From positions 1 through 7,930 of the forward strand of contig JADDQX010000101.1 of NCBI GenBank assembly GCA_016781115.1: a stretch of 7,930 bases of DNA. Direction: 5' to 3'. Each line of letters begins with the position of its first letter. The stretch's first letter is position 1. A program made the position numbers and the translations under genes. The notes below the pieces were generated by a model. That model was given only the letters and a program-made list of their open reading frames with translations. It ran no database searches and had not been told where the DNA came from. The stretch comes from Actinomycetota bacterium (GTDB lineage: Bacteria; Actinomycetota; CADDZG01; WHSQ01). This document shows positions 1 to 6,198 of the stretch, piece by piece.

Positions 1-285
1 CTTGATCTTCATCTGACGCGTGCACCAGCGCATTTGAGGTGAAGGCAGTGTCCCGCGGAACATCTCGAACCAGTGGTCGAAGCCGCGATCGGCGTTTAGC
101 CGAGCGATCTGCTTGCCCAACACCGCCTCAAGCCGGCCAAGGTACTCATAGGTCTCCGGCAGCTCCGCACCGGTGTCGCAGAAGAAGTACTCGAGGTCGG
201 ACACCCGGTCGCGCAGATATACGGCCAGCGCCGACGAGTCCTTCCCTCCCGAGATGCCGCACACGTTCCGGGTCGCCTTATCCAT
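1..285 (-). CDS. sspD: SspD/DndC-like PAPS-reductase-family sulfurtransferase, N-terminal 95 codons (runs off left edge)
   Basis: Translation from the ATG at 285 gives MDKATRNVCGISGGKDSSAL, then continues open to base 1. SGGKDSS (residues 12-18) is the PP-loop of the ATP-pyrophosphatase/PAPS-reductase fold, which adenylates a substrate. FFCDTGAELPETYEYL (about 34-49) is the usual second conserved block, and MRWCTRQMKIK at the visible end carries the family's cysteine. In PT systems this protein (SspD, or DndC in the double-stranded system) activates and transfers sulfur toward DNA. The start overlaps the TAA of the upstream ATPase gene by 8 bases (ATGGATAA), and GGGAG lies 8 bases before the ATG, so it is well supported. 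The rest, including the C-terminal half and any Fe-S cysteines, lies outside the window. The family is certain; assignment to SspD rather than DndC rests on the neighbours. Confidence 0.88.
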   Translation of the reverse strand, partial: MDKATRNVCGISGGKDSSALAVYLRDRVSDLEYFFCDTGAELPETYEYLGRLEAVLGKQIARLNADRGFDHWFEMFRGTLPSPQMRWCTRQMKIK

Positions 286-3200
286 GTGACTCGCTCCCAG
301 CAATCTCGTCGGGCGTTGGTTGTCGGCTCACTAGCGGGACTATATGGCCTGGCTGTGACGCCGAAGCCATGAGTCGGTCGGCCATGATCGCCACGAGCGC
401 CTCTCTCCCCCTAACACTGCCGCCGAGAGCTGCGTCGAGCTCGTGGAATACTCGCTCGGCAAATGCCGACAGAGTTGTCTGCGTCTCGGCGTCCACTGCG
501 ACAACACGGGCATGCTCCGAGCCATCCGACTTCGTGACCGTGAGTCGCATCGCCTCGAAGGGCTCGCCGTCAGCGGCCCGTCGATCGAACTGGATCGCCT
601 CGAGCCGGCGGAGCGTTCCCCCGAGTTCGACAATTGTGTGGCGGAAGCGACCGAGGTCCTCGTCCGTCCATGAGCCAGGCGGTGGGCCCGCCACCGTCAT
701 CGCGACGTACTCCGCCCACTCTCGATCATCCATTCCTGAGGCACGAATCGCAGTCAGCAGTCCTCGCAGACGTGGGTCGAGCACCTGGCCATCGAGCTGC
801 GACGATCGCAGTGAGAGGCTCTGGCGCATGTCGCGCTCAGGTGACGCAGTGTTCTCACGCACCGCAGCCAGCACAAGGTCAAGAAGCCTGTCGTAAGCGG
901 TCGCAACCTCGCCAAGAACACGCTTAACGGCCAGAGCAAAAGCGTCGACAGCGACGAACCTGTTCGACGTGCGCGCAGGGATCGGTGGAAAGCCCAGAAC
1001 GGACGGCAGCACTTCGAAGAGCAACACGTCCGGCTCACGGGCGTCGAGCAGAGCCCTCCGAAACGCGATGGCTTCTTCGGACAGTTGCCGGGTCTGACGC
1101 GCAAAGGGAGGAAGGCTGTTCGCGATCGCCGCGAGGTGCGAAACAACCGAGAGCACCGACGGGATCTCGCTTCCCGCCACCCCTAGTCGACTTGCCAGAG
1201 CGTCAAGCGTCGTCCTGCGCGGACCCCGTTGCGCTCCGAAATGCTTGACTTCGAAGTGGGATGGGTTCCGGACCAGGCGCTCACAGACGTCGACACTGAG
1301 CCTTGGCCGATAGGAGCCGTGCTCGTAGAGAGCGACCTCGCCTCCATGCATGATGAGCGCAACAACGACCAATACCGGCGCTGCTCCGGCGGTCATCCCG
1401 CACGGCGGGGCCTGAAGCACATCGAGAAGACCGGAAGCGATGTTGAGTCGCTGCGCGCGCGCGCGGGAGAACTGGTCGGCGATCGTTGACCAGGCCTTTG
1501 CCCAGGCAGGGTCGTGCGTCGGCGGAGTGAGCCGCCAAGCGCCGTCCTGCAGCTCATGAAGGCCCGACGCAGCAAAGACAGCGTCGTACATCGAGCGATG
1601 GGGCCCAAAGCCTTCGATCCCGAAGAACTCAGAACCGCGATGTCGGATCAGCGCCTCTAGCAGCTCCCGCCGAGCCTTGGCGGCTTGGCTCGAGAGCTCA
1701 TGCCGATTCAGGAGTTCGTTCCGCACCGCTGGAGTTGCGGGGTATGCGTCGTCGCAAACTCCGGAGAGTCCCGCCGATAGGGTCCTAGGAGTTGCCAGTT
1801 CTTGCTGACCCTCTGGTCCGGCTCGATACCAGGCCACTCCTTCGGCATCGGGGGCTGACAGTTCGGCGAGCAGCACCTCGAAGCGGTGCAATGCCTCTGC
1901 CTCCCGCTCAACGAGCTCTAGCGTTGCCACGGGATCGTCCTGGAGCTCGTCGCTCGTCCGTAGCAGCGTCCGAATAGCAGAGACTTCTTCGGCTGCGGCG
2001 AGGAGTTCGGTGGTACTCGGAAGGTGCAAGACCACTACCGGCTTCGGCTGGGTGGCTCGGCCGTCGAGGACCGGGATGCTTCCGTCAGCCGAGTACAGCA
2101 AAAGGCCACACTCGGCAGCATGGGCGGCCGGTGGAGCGACGACTGGTGTGCTGCAATCGATCCATCGCCGTGAAAACACGCGAGTTGTCCCGGTGCGGAT
2201 GCTGTGTCGCGCAGCGATAGCAGGGCTCATCGCAGCAATGCCGTTCAAGAGCGCCGCGGGCTTCTCTGCCCTCACCTGGCGACGCGCAGCCAAAAGTTCC
2301 CCTTTGAGGTCGAGGTCGCTTCCGCGCCACAGCCGGTACTCGGCAGCGAACTCCCGCCAGGTGATCCGACCGTTGCTCTCGAGGTCGGCGAGGATCAACT
2401 CGACCTCTCGGTGCGACTTGGTCCCCGTCGCACCATCAGCCGCAGCCCAGACGACGAGTTCACGGGAGGCCCGGAGTGCGCCGCCTGCGCCTACGAGATT
2501 CAAGAGACCGATGACTTTCAGAACGCGACGGTGGGCCTCCGAAAGGCCAACCGCGTCGCGAATTGTGGTCTCGATCTCCAGCCAGCGGCCCGCCGCCTGT
2601 GACGCAGCAACCGTGACCGAGGCCGAGTCCACGAAGTAGTCGTAGACACGGCCAGCGTGCACGGCTCCAAGGTCCGAACCCGGGGCGTTCTCCGACAGCC
2701 ATGATGCGACAGACAGAGGCTCGTTGGAGGCAAGGAAGGAGAAGAGAGTGCGCTCGTTTTGCCCGTACCGGGAGCAGAGCTCGGGGAGGATGAGCTGCGT
2801 CACTGGGTGGAGCGGCCAGCCCTCAGCGACGACATCTGAACCTCCCAGCAGGGTGAGCACGCCCGCCTTGCGCGCCTGAGCTGCCTGTTTCGCGGTCCAA
2901 CCCTTCAACTGTTGGCGAAACTTGGCGTCGTCCGACCTCGTCCACACCGAGGACATCAGCCGGCGGGTCTGCGTGGCGGAGTCGACGAAGGGGATGTCTT
3001 CGAATCGACCCTGGACCTTCGCCCACTCTCGCCGCATCGCCACCGACGCAATGTCGACGTACTCCTCAAAGGCGAGATGCTGAAGGGTCACTGCCACCAG
3101 CGGATGCCCCGAGGGCGCCTGGGACCACTCAGCGACTGTTTGCAGGAAGAAGAGGTCGGCGTCGCCTCGATGCTCGCCAAACGCTTCGAGGTTCTTGCCG

Positions 3201-3796
3201 AACTCATCGATCATCAGAATCACCGGTGCGTGCCTGGCGACCTCGAAGAGCGCGTCGCGCAAAAAGCGCGGCGTCGGAAGCGGAATCGCCTTGTGGCTCA
3301 GTTGTTCTGCTGCGGCTGCGACCTCTCGGCGAACGCTGGCCAATCCGCGGGCGCGAGGGAAGCGATTCAACCCAGCATCGAGAGCTCGGAGTGCTGTTGC
3401 TACAATGGGCTCGCGCTCGGCGGTAATGACTGCCCTTACGAAGCCGTGCTTCCCAGCTGACGATGCGACTCTCGCACGAAGCAGAATCTCCTGCGACTCC
3501 GGGTCAACCTCCTGGAGGATTCGGAGCGCAGTTGTGTAGGCGCCCGACGTTGTCGGGCCTAGAAGGGCGTCGAGAAATACGGCCAGGCTGGACTTCCCCG
3601 ACCCATACGGCCCCGTCACCGAAAGGGCGCGAGTGGCGTGCGGATCCACGAGGGACACCCCGACTCGTCGAACGACATCAAGCGCCCGCGCCGTTGGCAG
3701 GTAGCTGGAGATGACTGCCGACTCGGCGTCGCGCTCGACGTTGACTGAGCGACCGAAACGGGCGCTCGGTGTGGTCCAGTCGAGGAGCGAAGTCAT
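278..3796 (-). CDS. sspC: Large P-loop ATPase of the phosphorothioation operon (SspC-like)
   Basis: This 1172-residue soluble protein has a clear Walker A, GPYGSGKSS (62-70), and a Walker B, ILMIDEF (193-199), with the acidic pair D197-E198. Further conserved-looking blocks are REWAKVQGRFEDIPF (256-270), whose arginines could serve as sensor or finger, HPVTQLILPELCSRYGQNERT (330-350) and YRLWRGSDLDL (487-497). The layout resembles the large AAA-like ATPases of anti-phage modification systems such as BREX BrxC. The C-terminal 650 residues show no motif I recognise, and there is no membrane segment or signal peptide. In Ssp systems SspC is the ATPase that works with the SspB nickase and SspD during sulfur insertion. 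The ATG at 3796 is preceded by GGGGAG (3811-3806) at 9 bases. The 3' end overlaps sspD by 8 bases. The ATPase fold is clear; the SspC name follows from its place between a DUF4007 gene and a PP-loop sulfurtransferase gene. Confidence 0.85.
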   Translation of the reverse strand: MTSLLDWTTPSARFGRSVNVERDAESAVISSYLPTARALDVVRRVGVSLVDPHATRALSVTGPYGSGKSSLAVFLDALLGPTTSGAYTTALRILQEVDPESQEILLRARVASSAGKHGFVRAVITAEREPIVATALRALDAGLNRFPRARGLASVRREVAAAAEQLSHKAIPLPTPRFLRDALFEVARHAPVILMIDEFGKNLEAFGEHRGDADLFFLQTVAEWSQAPSGHPLVAVTLQHLAFEEYVDIASVAMRREWAKVQGRFEDIPFVDSATQTRRLMSSVWTRSDDAKFRQQLKGWTAKQAAQARKAGVLTLLGGSDVVAEGWPLHPVTQLILPELCSRYGQNERTLFSFLASNEPLSVASWLSENAPGSDLGAVHAGRVYDYFVDSASVTVAASQAAGRWLEIETTIRDAVGLSEAHRRVLKVIGLLNLVGAGGALRASRELVVWAAADGATGTKSHREVELILADLESNGRITWREFAAEYRLWRGSDLDLKGELLAARRQVRAEKPAALLNGIAAMSPAIAARHSIRTGTTRVFSRRWIDCSTPVVAPPAAHAAECGLLLYSADGSIPVLDGRATQPKPVVVLHLPSTTELLAAAEEVSAIRTLLRTSDELQDDPVATLELVEREAEALHRFEVLLAELSAPDAEGVAWYRAGPEGQQELATPRTLSAGLSGVCDDAYPATPAVRNELLNRHELSSQAAKARRELLEALIRHRGSEFFGIEGFGPHRSMYDAVFAASGLHELQDGAWRLTPPTHDPAWAKAWSTIADQFSRARAQRLNIASGLLDVLQAPPCGMTAGAAPVLVVVALIMHGGEVALYEHGSYRPRLSVDVCERLVRNPSHFEVKHFGAQRGPRRTTLDALASRLGVAGSEIPSVLSVVSHLAAIANSLPPFARQTRQLSEEAIAFRRALLDAREPDVLLFEVLPSVLGFPPIPARTSNRFVAVDAFALAVKRVLGEVATAYDRLLDLVLAAVRENTASPERDMRQSLSLRSSQLDGQVLDPRLRGLLTAIRASGMDDREWAEYVAMTVAGPPPGSWTDEDLGRFRHTIVELGGTLRRLEAIQFDRRAADGEPFEAMRLTVTKSDGSEHARVVAVDAETQTTLSAFAERVFHELDAALGGSVRGREALVAIMADRLMASASQPGHIVPLVSRQPTPDEIAGSESHG

Positions 3797-4911
3797 CGGG
3801 TTGCGCTCCCCGGTCGGTCACTGACGCGTGTGCTCCCGTTGGGTCCATTTCTCGATGCGGTCTCGCCAACAGCCGCCGCGCTTGTACTGCGCGACGCTCG
3901 ATGGGGTCGGAGTGGACACGCAACTTGAAGTGTCGCTGGCTCACCGGCGCCAACGCCCGCAACAAGTTGATCGCAGCCAGGGGGACGGCCGTAGTACGTG
4001 GCCAAACAGGCGGTCGCCATTTCGCTCACAGTCCCGTCGAAGACGAGCTGGGACACGCCGCCTGGACTCGTCAGTTGCACGGCTCCCGATTCGGAGGCAC
4101 GTTCAAGTAGGTCGACGAGGGCATCTTCAGTTAGACGAAAAGCTCGACCAGGTCCCCCGGGCTCAGATGTCAGTCGCGACACGGTCGCCGTCCGAGCACC
4201 CGCGTCGGTCCGCGCAAGGAAATCGAGGCAGGCGTAAGCCGCGATCATCGGGGGGAGCCCGGGCTTCGGTCCTACGACGAATCGGAGTGCCCGGTGCGGC
4301 GTCTCAACTGACCGCAGCAGGCGAAGTTCACGGAGTGGTGAGTCGGCGATGTCGTCGAACGACACTCGCTGGCCGACCTCCGACGTTGCGGCGTAAGCCC
4401 GACTCAACACTGCGACGTCCTTGGCCACCGACCGTTCCCGCGGCGTGTCCCAGCTCGAAGCAGCTGCGGTCGCGTCCTTGCAGAAGACCGCCAGCTCATT
4501 TGCGGTGAACTCGATGGCGTTGAACTCATTGAACGCAATCCACCAGACGGGCAGGAGACTCGGCGGCGCCAAGAAGAGCCAATGCAGAAGCCAAAGGGTT
4601 CCGAGGTCCTCGCAATAGGGATCCCAGCCATCGTCAGCGAAGAGGGCCGTGCCAATCGGCGTCGGGAGTGCAACGGACTGTCGTGGCCGGCTCGGATCGG
4701 GCGCCGAAGCGATGATCTTGGCGGCTTGTCCCCAGAACCGAATGGCCTTGACCATGTTCCTCCCGACGCCGAGGCGAAGGGTGGCGTTGTCTGCGAGGAA
4801 GACCCTTGGGTCCGCCGCTGCGTGCTCGTATGCCTTTCGGAACCAGGCCCACCGAGGCTGGAATGTCTCGTGGCGGGCAAACGCCGGGAAGCACGCCTGT
4901 TCGACCTTCAT
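3793..4911 (-). CDS. sspB: DUF4007 protein, SspB-like component of DNA phosphorothioation; 3' end probably frame-disrupted
   Basis: The uninterrupted reading frame is 372 codons. Its first 310 residues match the DUF4007 pattern: FARHETFQPRWAWFRKAY (11-28), LGVGRNMVKAIRFWG (47-61) and DGWDPYCEDLGTLWLLHWLF (94-113). DUF4007 proteins sit beside PAPS-reductase-like and ATPase genes in single-strand PT clusters, where SspB is described as a DNA nickase giving access to the phosphodiester. The ATG at 4911 overlaps the sspA TGA (ATGA) and has no good Shine-Dalgarno, so coupled translation is likely. From about residue 311 the tail turns into Ser/Arg/Ala/Gly-rich sequence and its third-position GC falls from about 79% to about 53%, while another frame becomes strongly coding-like. 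The natural end may be the TGA at 3820-3818, reached through two single-base shifts, giving about 363 residues. The family call is firm; the nickase role is taken from the family, and the C-terminus is doubtful. Confidence 0.82.
   Translation of the reverse strand: MKVEQACFPAFARHETFQPRWAWFRKAYEHAAADPRVFLADNATLRLGVGRNMVKAIRFWGQAAKIIASAPDPSRPRQSVALPTPIGTALFADDGWDPYCEDLGTLWLLHWLFLAPPSLLPVWWIAFNEFNAIEFTANELAVFCKDATAAASSWDTPRERSVAKDVAVLSRAYAATSEVGQRVSFDDIADSPLRELRLLRSVETPHRALRFVVGPKPGLPPMIAAYACLDFLARTDAGARTATVSRLTSEPGGPGRAFRLTEDALVDLLERASESGAVQLTSPGGVSQLVFDGTVSEMATACLATYYGRPPGCDQLVAGVGAGEPATLQVACPLRPHRASRSTSAAAVGETASRNGPNGSTRVSDRPGSATR
3806..3811 (-). promoter_or_regulatory. Ribosome binding site of sspC
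   Basis: GGGGAG read on the minus strand, 9 bases before the ATG at 3796. It lies inside the simple sspB frame, but between genes if sspB ends at the TGA at 3820-3818. Confidence 0.6.
3818..3984 (-). other. Frame-disrupted 3' segment of sspB (two candidate single-base shifts)
   Basis: In the minus-strand frame one base later than that of sspB, bases 3980-3891 encode LAAINLLRALAPVSQRHF then KLRVHSDPIERR, with 25 of 28 third positions G or C from the GCG codon onward. The sspB frame has only about 53% in the same stretch. A further one-base step near 3890 gives QYKRGG and then WRDRIEKWTQREHTRQ followed by a TGA at 3820-3818, with 18 of 23 third positions G or C. The first step falls at a run of five identical bases (plus-strand G at 3980-3984), a typical indel site. 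The repaired product would end 21 bases before the sspC ATG, leaving the sspC ribosome site GGGGAG in the gap. Either the gene is mutated, the assembly has two extra bases, or the tail of the simple frame is genuine. Confidence 0.5.
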
Positions 4912-6089
4912 ATCGAGATTGCACTCTCACTCGTCGATTGCATGCAAGGTCCATCAGCAAGCTGACGCACGATGGCCACGCTCCGGATCAGCAACTCCGC
5001 TGCAGCGTTGACATCTGCCTCGGTCGTAGGCCTGCCAACGGAGATCCGAATGCATTCCTCGGCAGCGGCGTTGGCGAGACCCATCGCGAGGAGCACGTGA
5101 CTGGGCATCGGAACTGAGGAGGTACACGCGGAACCAGTCGAGATTGCCAGGCGTGGTGCGTTCGCAAGGACCGCTTCAGCGTCAGCGCCGGGAAACCTGA
5201 CGTTCAGAGTGTTCGGCAGCCGGTCTGCCGTCCCTCCGATCCACTCCAACGGCGCCGCGTGAGCACAGAGCTGCTGCCACATTCGCTGCACGAGTTCTTT
5301 TTCTCGAGTCGCCGGATCCCACACAGCCGCAGCGTGGCCAAGCCCGACGACCCCAGGAACATTGACGGTCCCCGCACGAAGCCCACGCTCCTGGCCCCCG
5401 CCAAAGAGCCACGGTGTGAATGACCTGGTGTCTCGAACGAACAAGGCGCCGACACCCTTGGGGCCGTACATCTTGTGGCCTGAAACTGAGGCGAAATCAA
5501 CGCCAAGGTCAGTGAGATCCACGGGGATCTTGCCGACTGCCTGTGTCGTGTCGCTGTGGACTGCGGCGCCGTGCGAATGTGCGACCTCAACGACCTCACG
5601 CACAGGATTGAGCACGCCCGTCTCGTTGTTGGCGAGGAGTACCGACACTCCAGCGGTCGGAACAGCAAGGAGCTCCTTCAGCGCCTCGAGTTGGATCACT
5701 CCGTACTGGTCGACAGGTGCTACTACCACCTCAGCACCGGCGATCGCCCCCGCTCCCTCGAGGACCGACTTGTGCTCAGTGGCAGAAACCACCAGCCGCT
5801 GTCGACCGCCGGCGGCGGACGCCCACATCGCCCTCAGCGCTGTGTTGTTGCTCTCGGTAGCGCCTGAGGTGAAGACGATGCTCCGAGCGCGAGCCCCGAT
5901 TAGATCCGCCACCATCGCCCTTGCCCGCTCCAGTGCCGCCGCCGCAACCTTTCCTAGCGCGTGCTGGCTGTGCGGGTTCCCGAAGTCCTGCTCGAAGAAT
6001 GGGGTCATCGCCTCGAGCACCCGACGATCGAGAGGGGTTGAGGCGTTGTAGTCGAGGTAGATCAAGGACCTGTCCGTTGCCGAGCGCAC
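4908..6089 (-). CDS. sspA: Cysteine desulfurase, IscS/DndA family (SspA)
   Basis: A PLP-dependent desulfurase that moves sulfur from L-cysteine to its own cysteine as a persulfide, here the sulfur donor for DNA phosphorothioation. Using the GTG start at 6089, the product is 393 residues, the usual size. It begins VRSATDRSLIYLDYNASTPL, matching the family N-terminus (YLDYNAST). Visible motifs are TSGATESNN (74-82), TEHKS (104-108), HSDTTQAVGK (178-187, PLP aspartate D180), SGHKMYGPKG (203-212, Schiff-base lysine K206) and STGSACTSS (317-325, catalytic C322). PSHVLLAMG follows at 329-337, as in DndA/IscS. The GTG is preferred because GGAGGAGG lies just upstream. Longer readings to an ATG at 6104 or 6224 add residues unlike the family, and the longest one would run into the divergent gene. 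It is the first gene of the operon; its TGA overlaps the sspB ATG. A housekeeping iscS/nifS role is less likely given the neighbours. Confidence 0.92.
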   Translation of the reverse strand: MRSATDRSLIYLDYNASTPLDRRVLEAMTPFFEQDFGNPHSQHALGKVAAAALERARAMVADLIGARARSIVFTSGATESNNTALRAMWASAAGGRQRLVVSATEHKSVLEGAGAIAGAEVVVAPVDQYGVIQLEALKELLAVPTAGVSVLLANNETGVLNPVREVVEVAHSHGAAVHSDTTQAVGKIPVDLTDLGVDFASVSGHKMYGPKGVGALFVRDTRSFTPWLFGGGQERGLRAGTVNVPGVVGLGHAAAVWDPATREKELVQRMWQQLCAHAAPLEWIGGTADRLPNTLNVRFPGADAEAVLANAPRLAISTGSACTSSVPMPSHVLLAMGLANAAAEECIRISVGRPTTEADVNAAAELLIRSVAIVRQLADGPCMQSTSESAISI

Positions 6090-6198
6090 ACCGCCTCCTC
6101 CCATCCCGAATGACACTGCTGTAACTCTACCGGCCGGCTGAGACAACCGCTCGGACGAGGCAAGCCCTACGCTGACCGGGCCAAAGCGAGGTAGGCCT
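6090..6198. promoter_or_regulatory. Divergent intergenic region between sspA and the methyltransferase-like gene
   Basis: This 109-base stretch must hold the promoters of both transcription units. On the minus strand, TTGTCT (6146-6141) and TACAGC (6123-6118) are 17 bases apart, a weak sigma70-like pair for the ssp operon. The 8-base palindrome CCGGCCGG (6130-6137) falls between them and could be an operator, though in GC-rich DNA it may be chance. On the plus strand, TACGCT (6168-6173) fits a -10 without a convincing -35. GAGG (6188-6191) is 7 bases before the TTG start at 6199. Position is certain; the individual boxes are guesses. Confidence 0.4.
6094..6101 (-). promoter_or_regulatory. Ribosome binding site deciding the sspA start
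   Basis: GGAGGAGG on the minus strand leaves 7 bases (first GGAGG) or 4 bases (second GGAGG) before the GTG at 6089. The in-frame ATG at 6104 sits upstream of this site and has only a weak purine run before it, so GTG is the better start. Confidence 0.7.

Noticed and set aside
39..896. 285-codon plus-strand open frame
   Set aside because: It lies opposite sspD and the end of sspC, the encoded product is Ser/Arg/Pro-rich without motifs, and the minus-strand genes are certain. It is an antisense shadow typical of GC-rich coding DNA.
1452..1465. Alternating CG run within sspC
   Set aside because: It encodes part of the Ser-Arg-Ala-Arg-Ala stretch in an intact frame. A short CG run is expected in GC-rich coding DNA; no Z-DNA or other role is claimed.
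2010..2639. 209-codon plus-strand open frame opposite sspC
   Set aside because: Low-complexity Arg/Ser/Ala product, no family motif, no ribosome site, fully inside the intact ATPase gene.
3678..3965. 95-codon minus-strand open frame spanning the sspB/sspC junction, as a separate gene
   Set aside because: Its upstream part carries the displaced sspB coding signal and is best read as part of sspB. Its downstream part is only a shadow of the sspC start.
278..6089. Canonical dndBCDE operon
   Set aside because: The ATPase does not look like SbcC-type DndD, no DndB or DndE is present, and a DUF4007 gene sits between desulfurase and ATPase, which points to Ssp.
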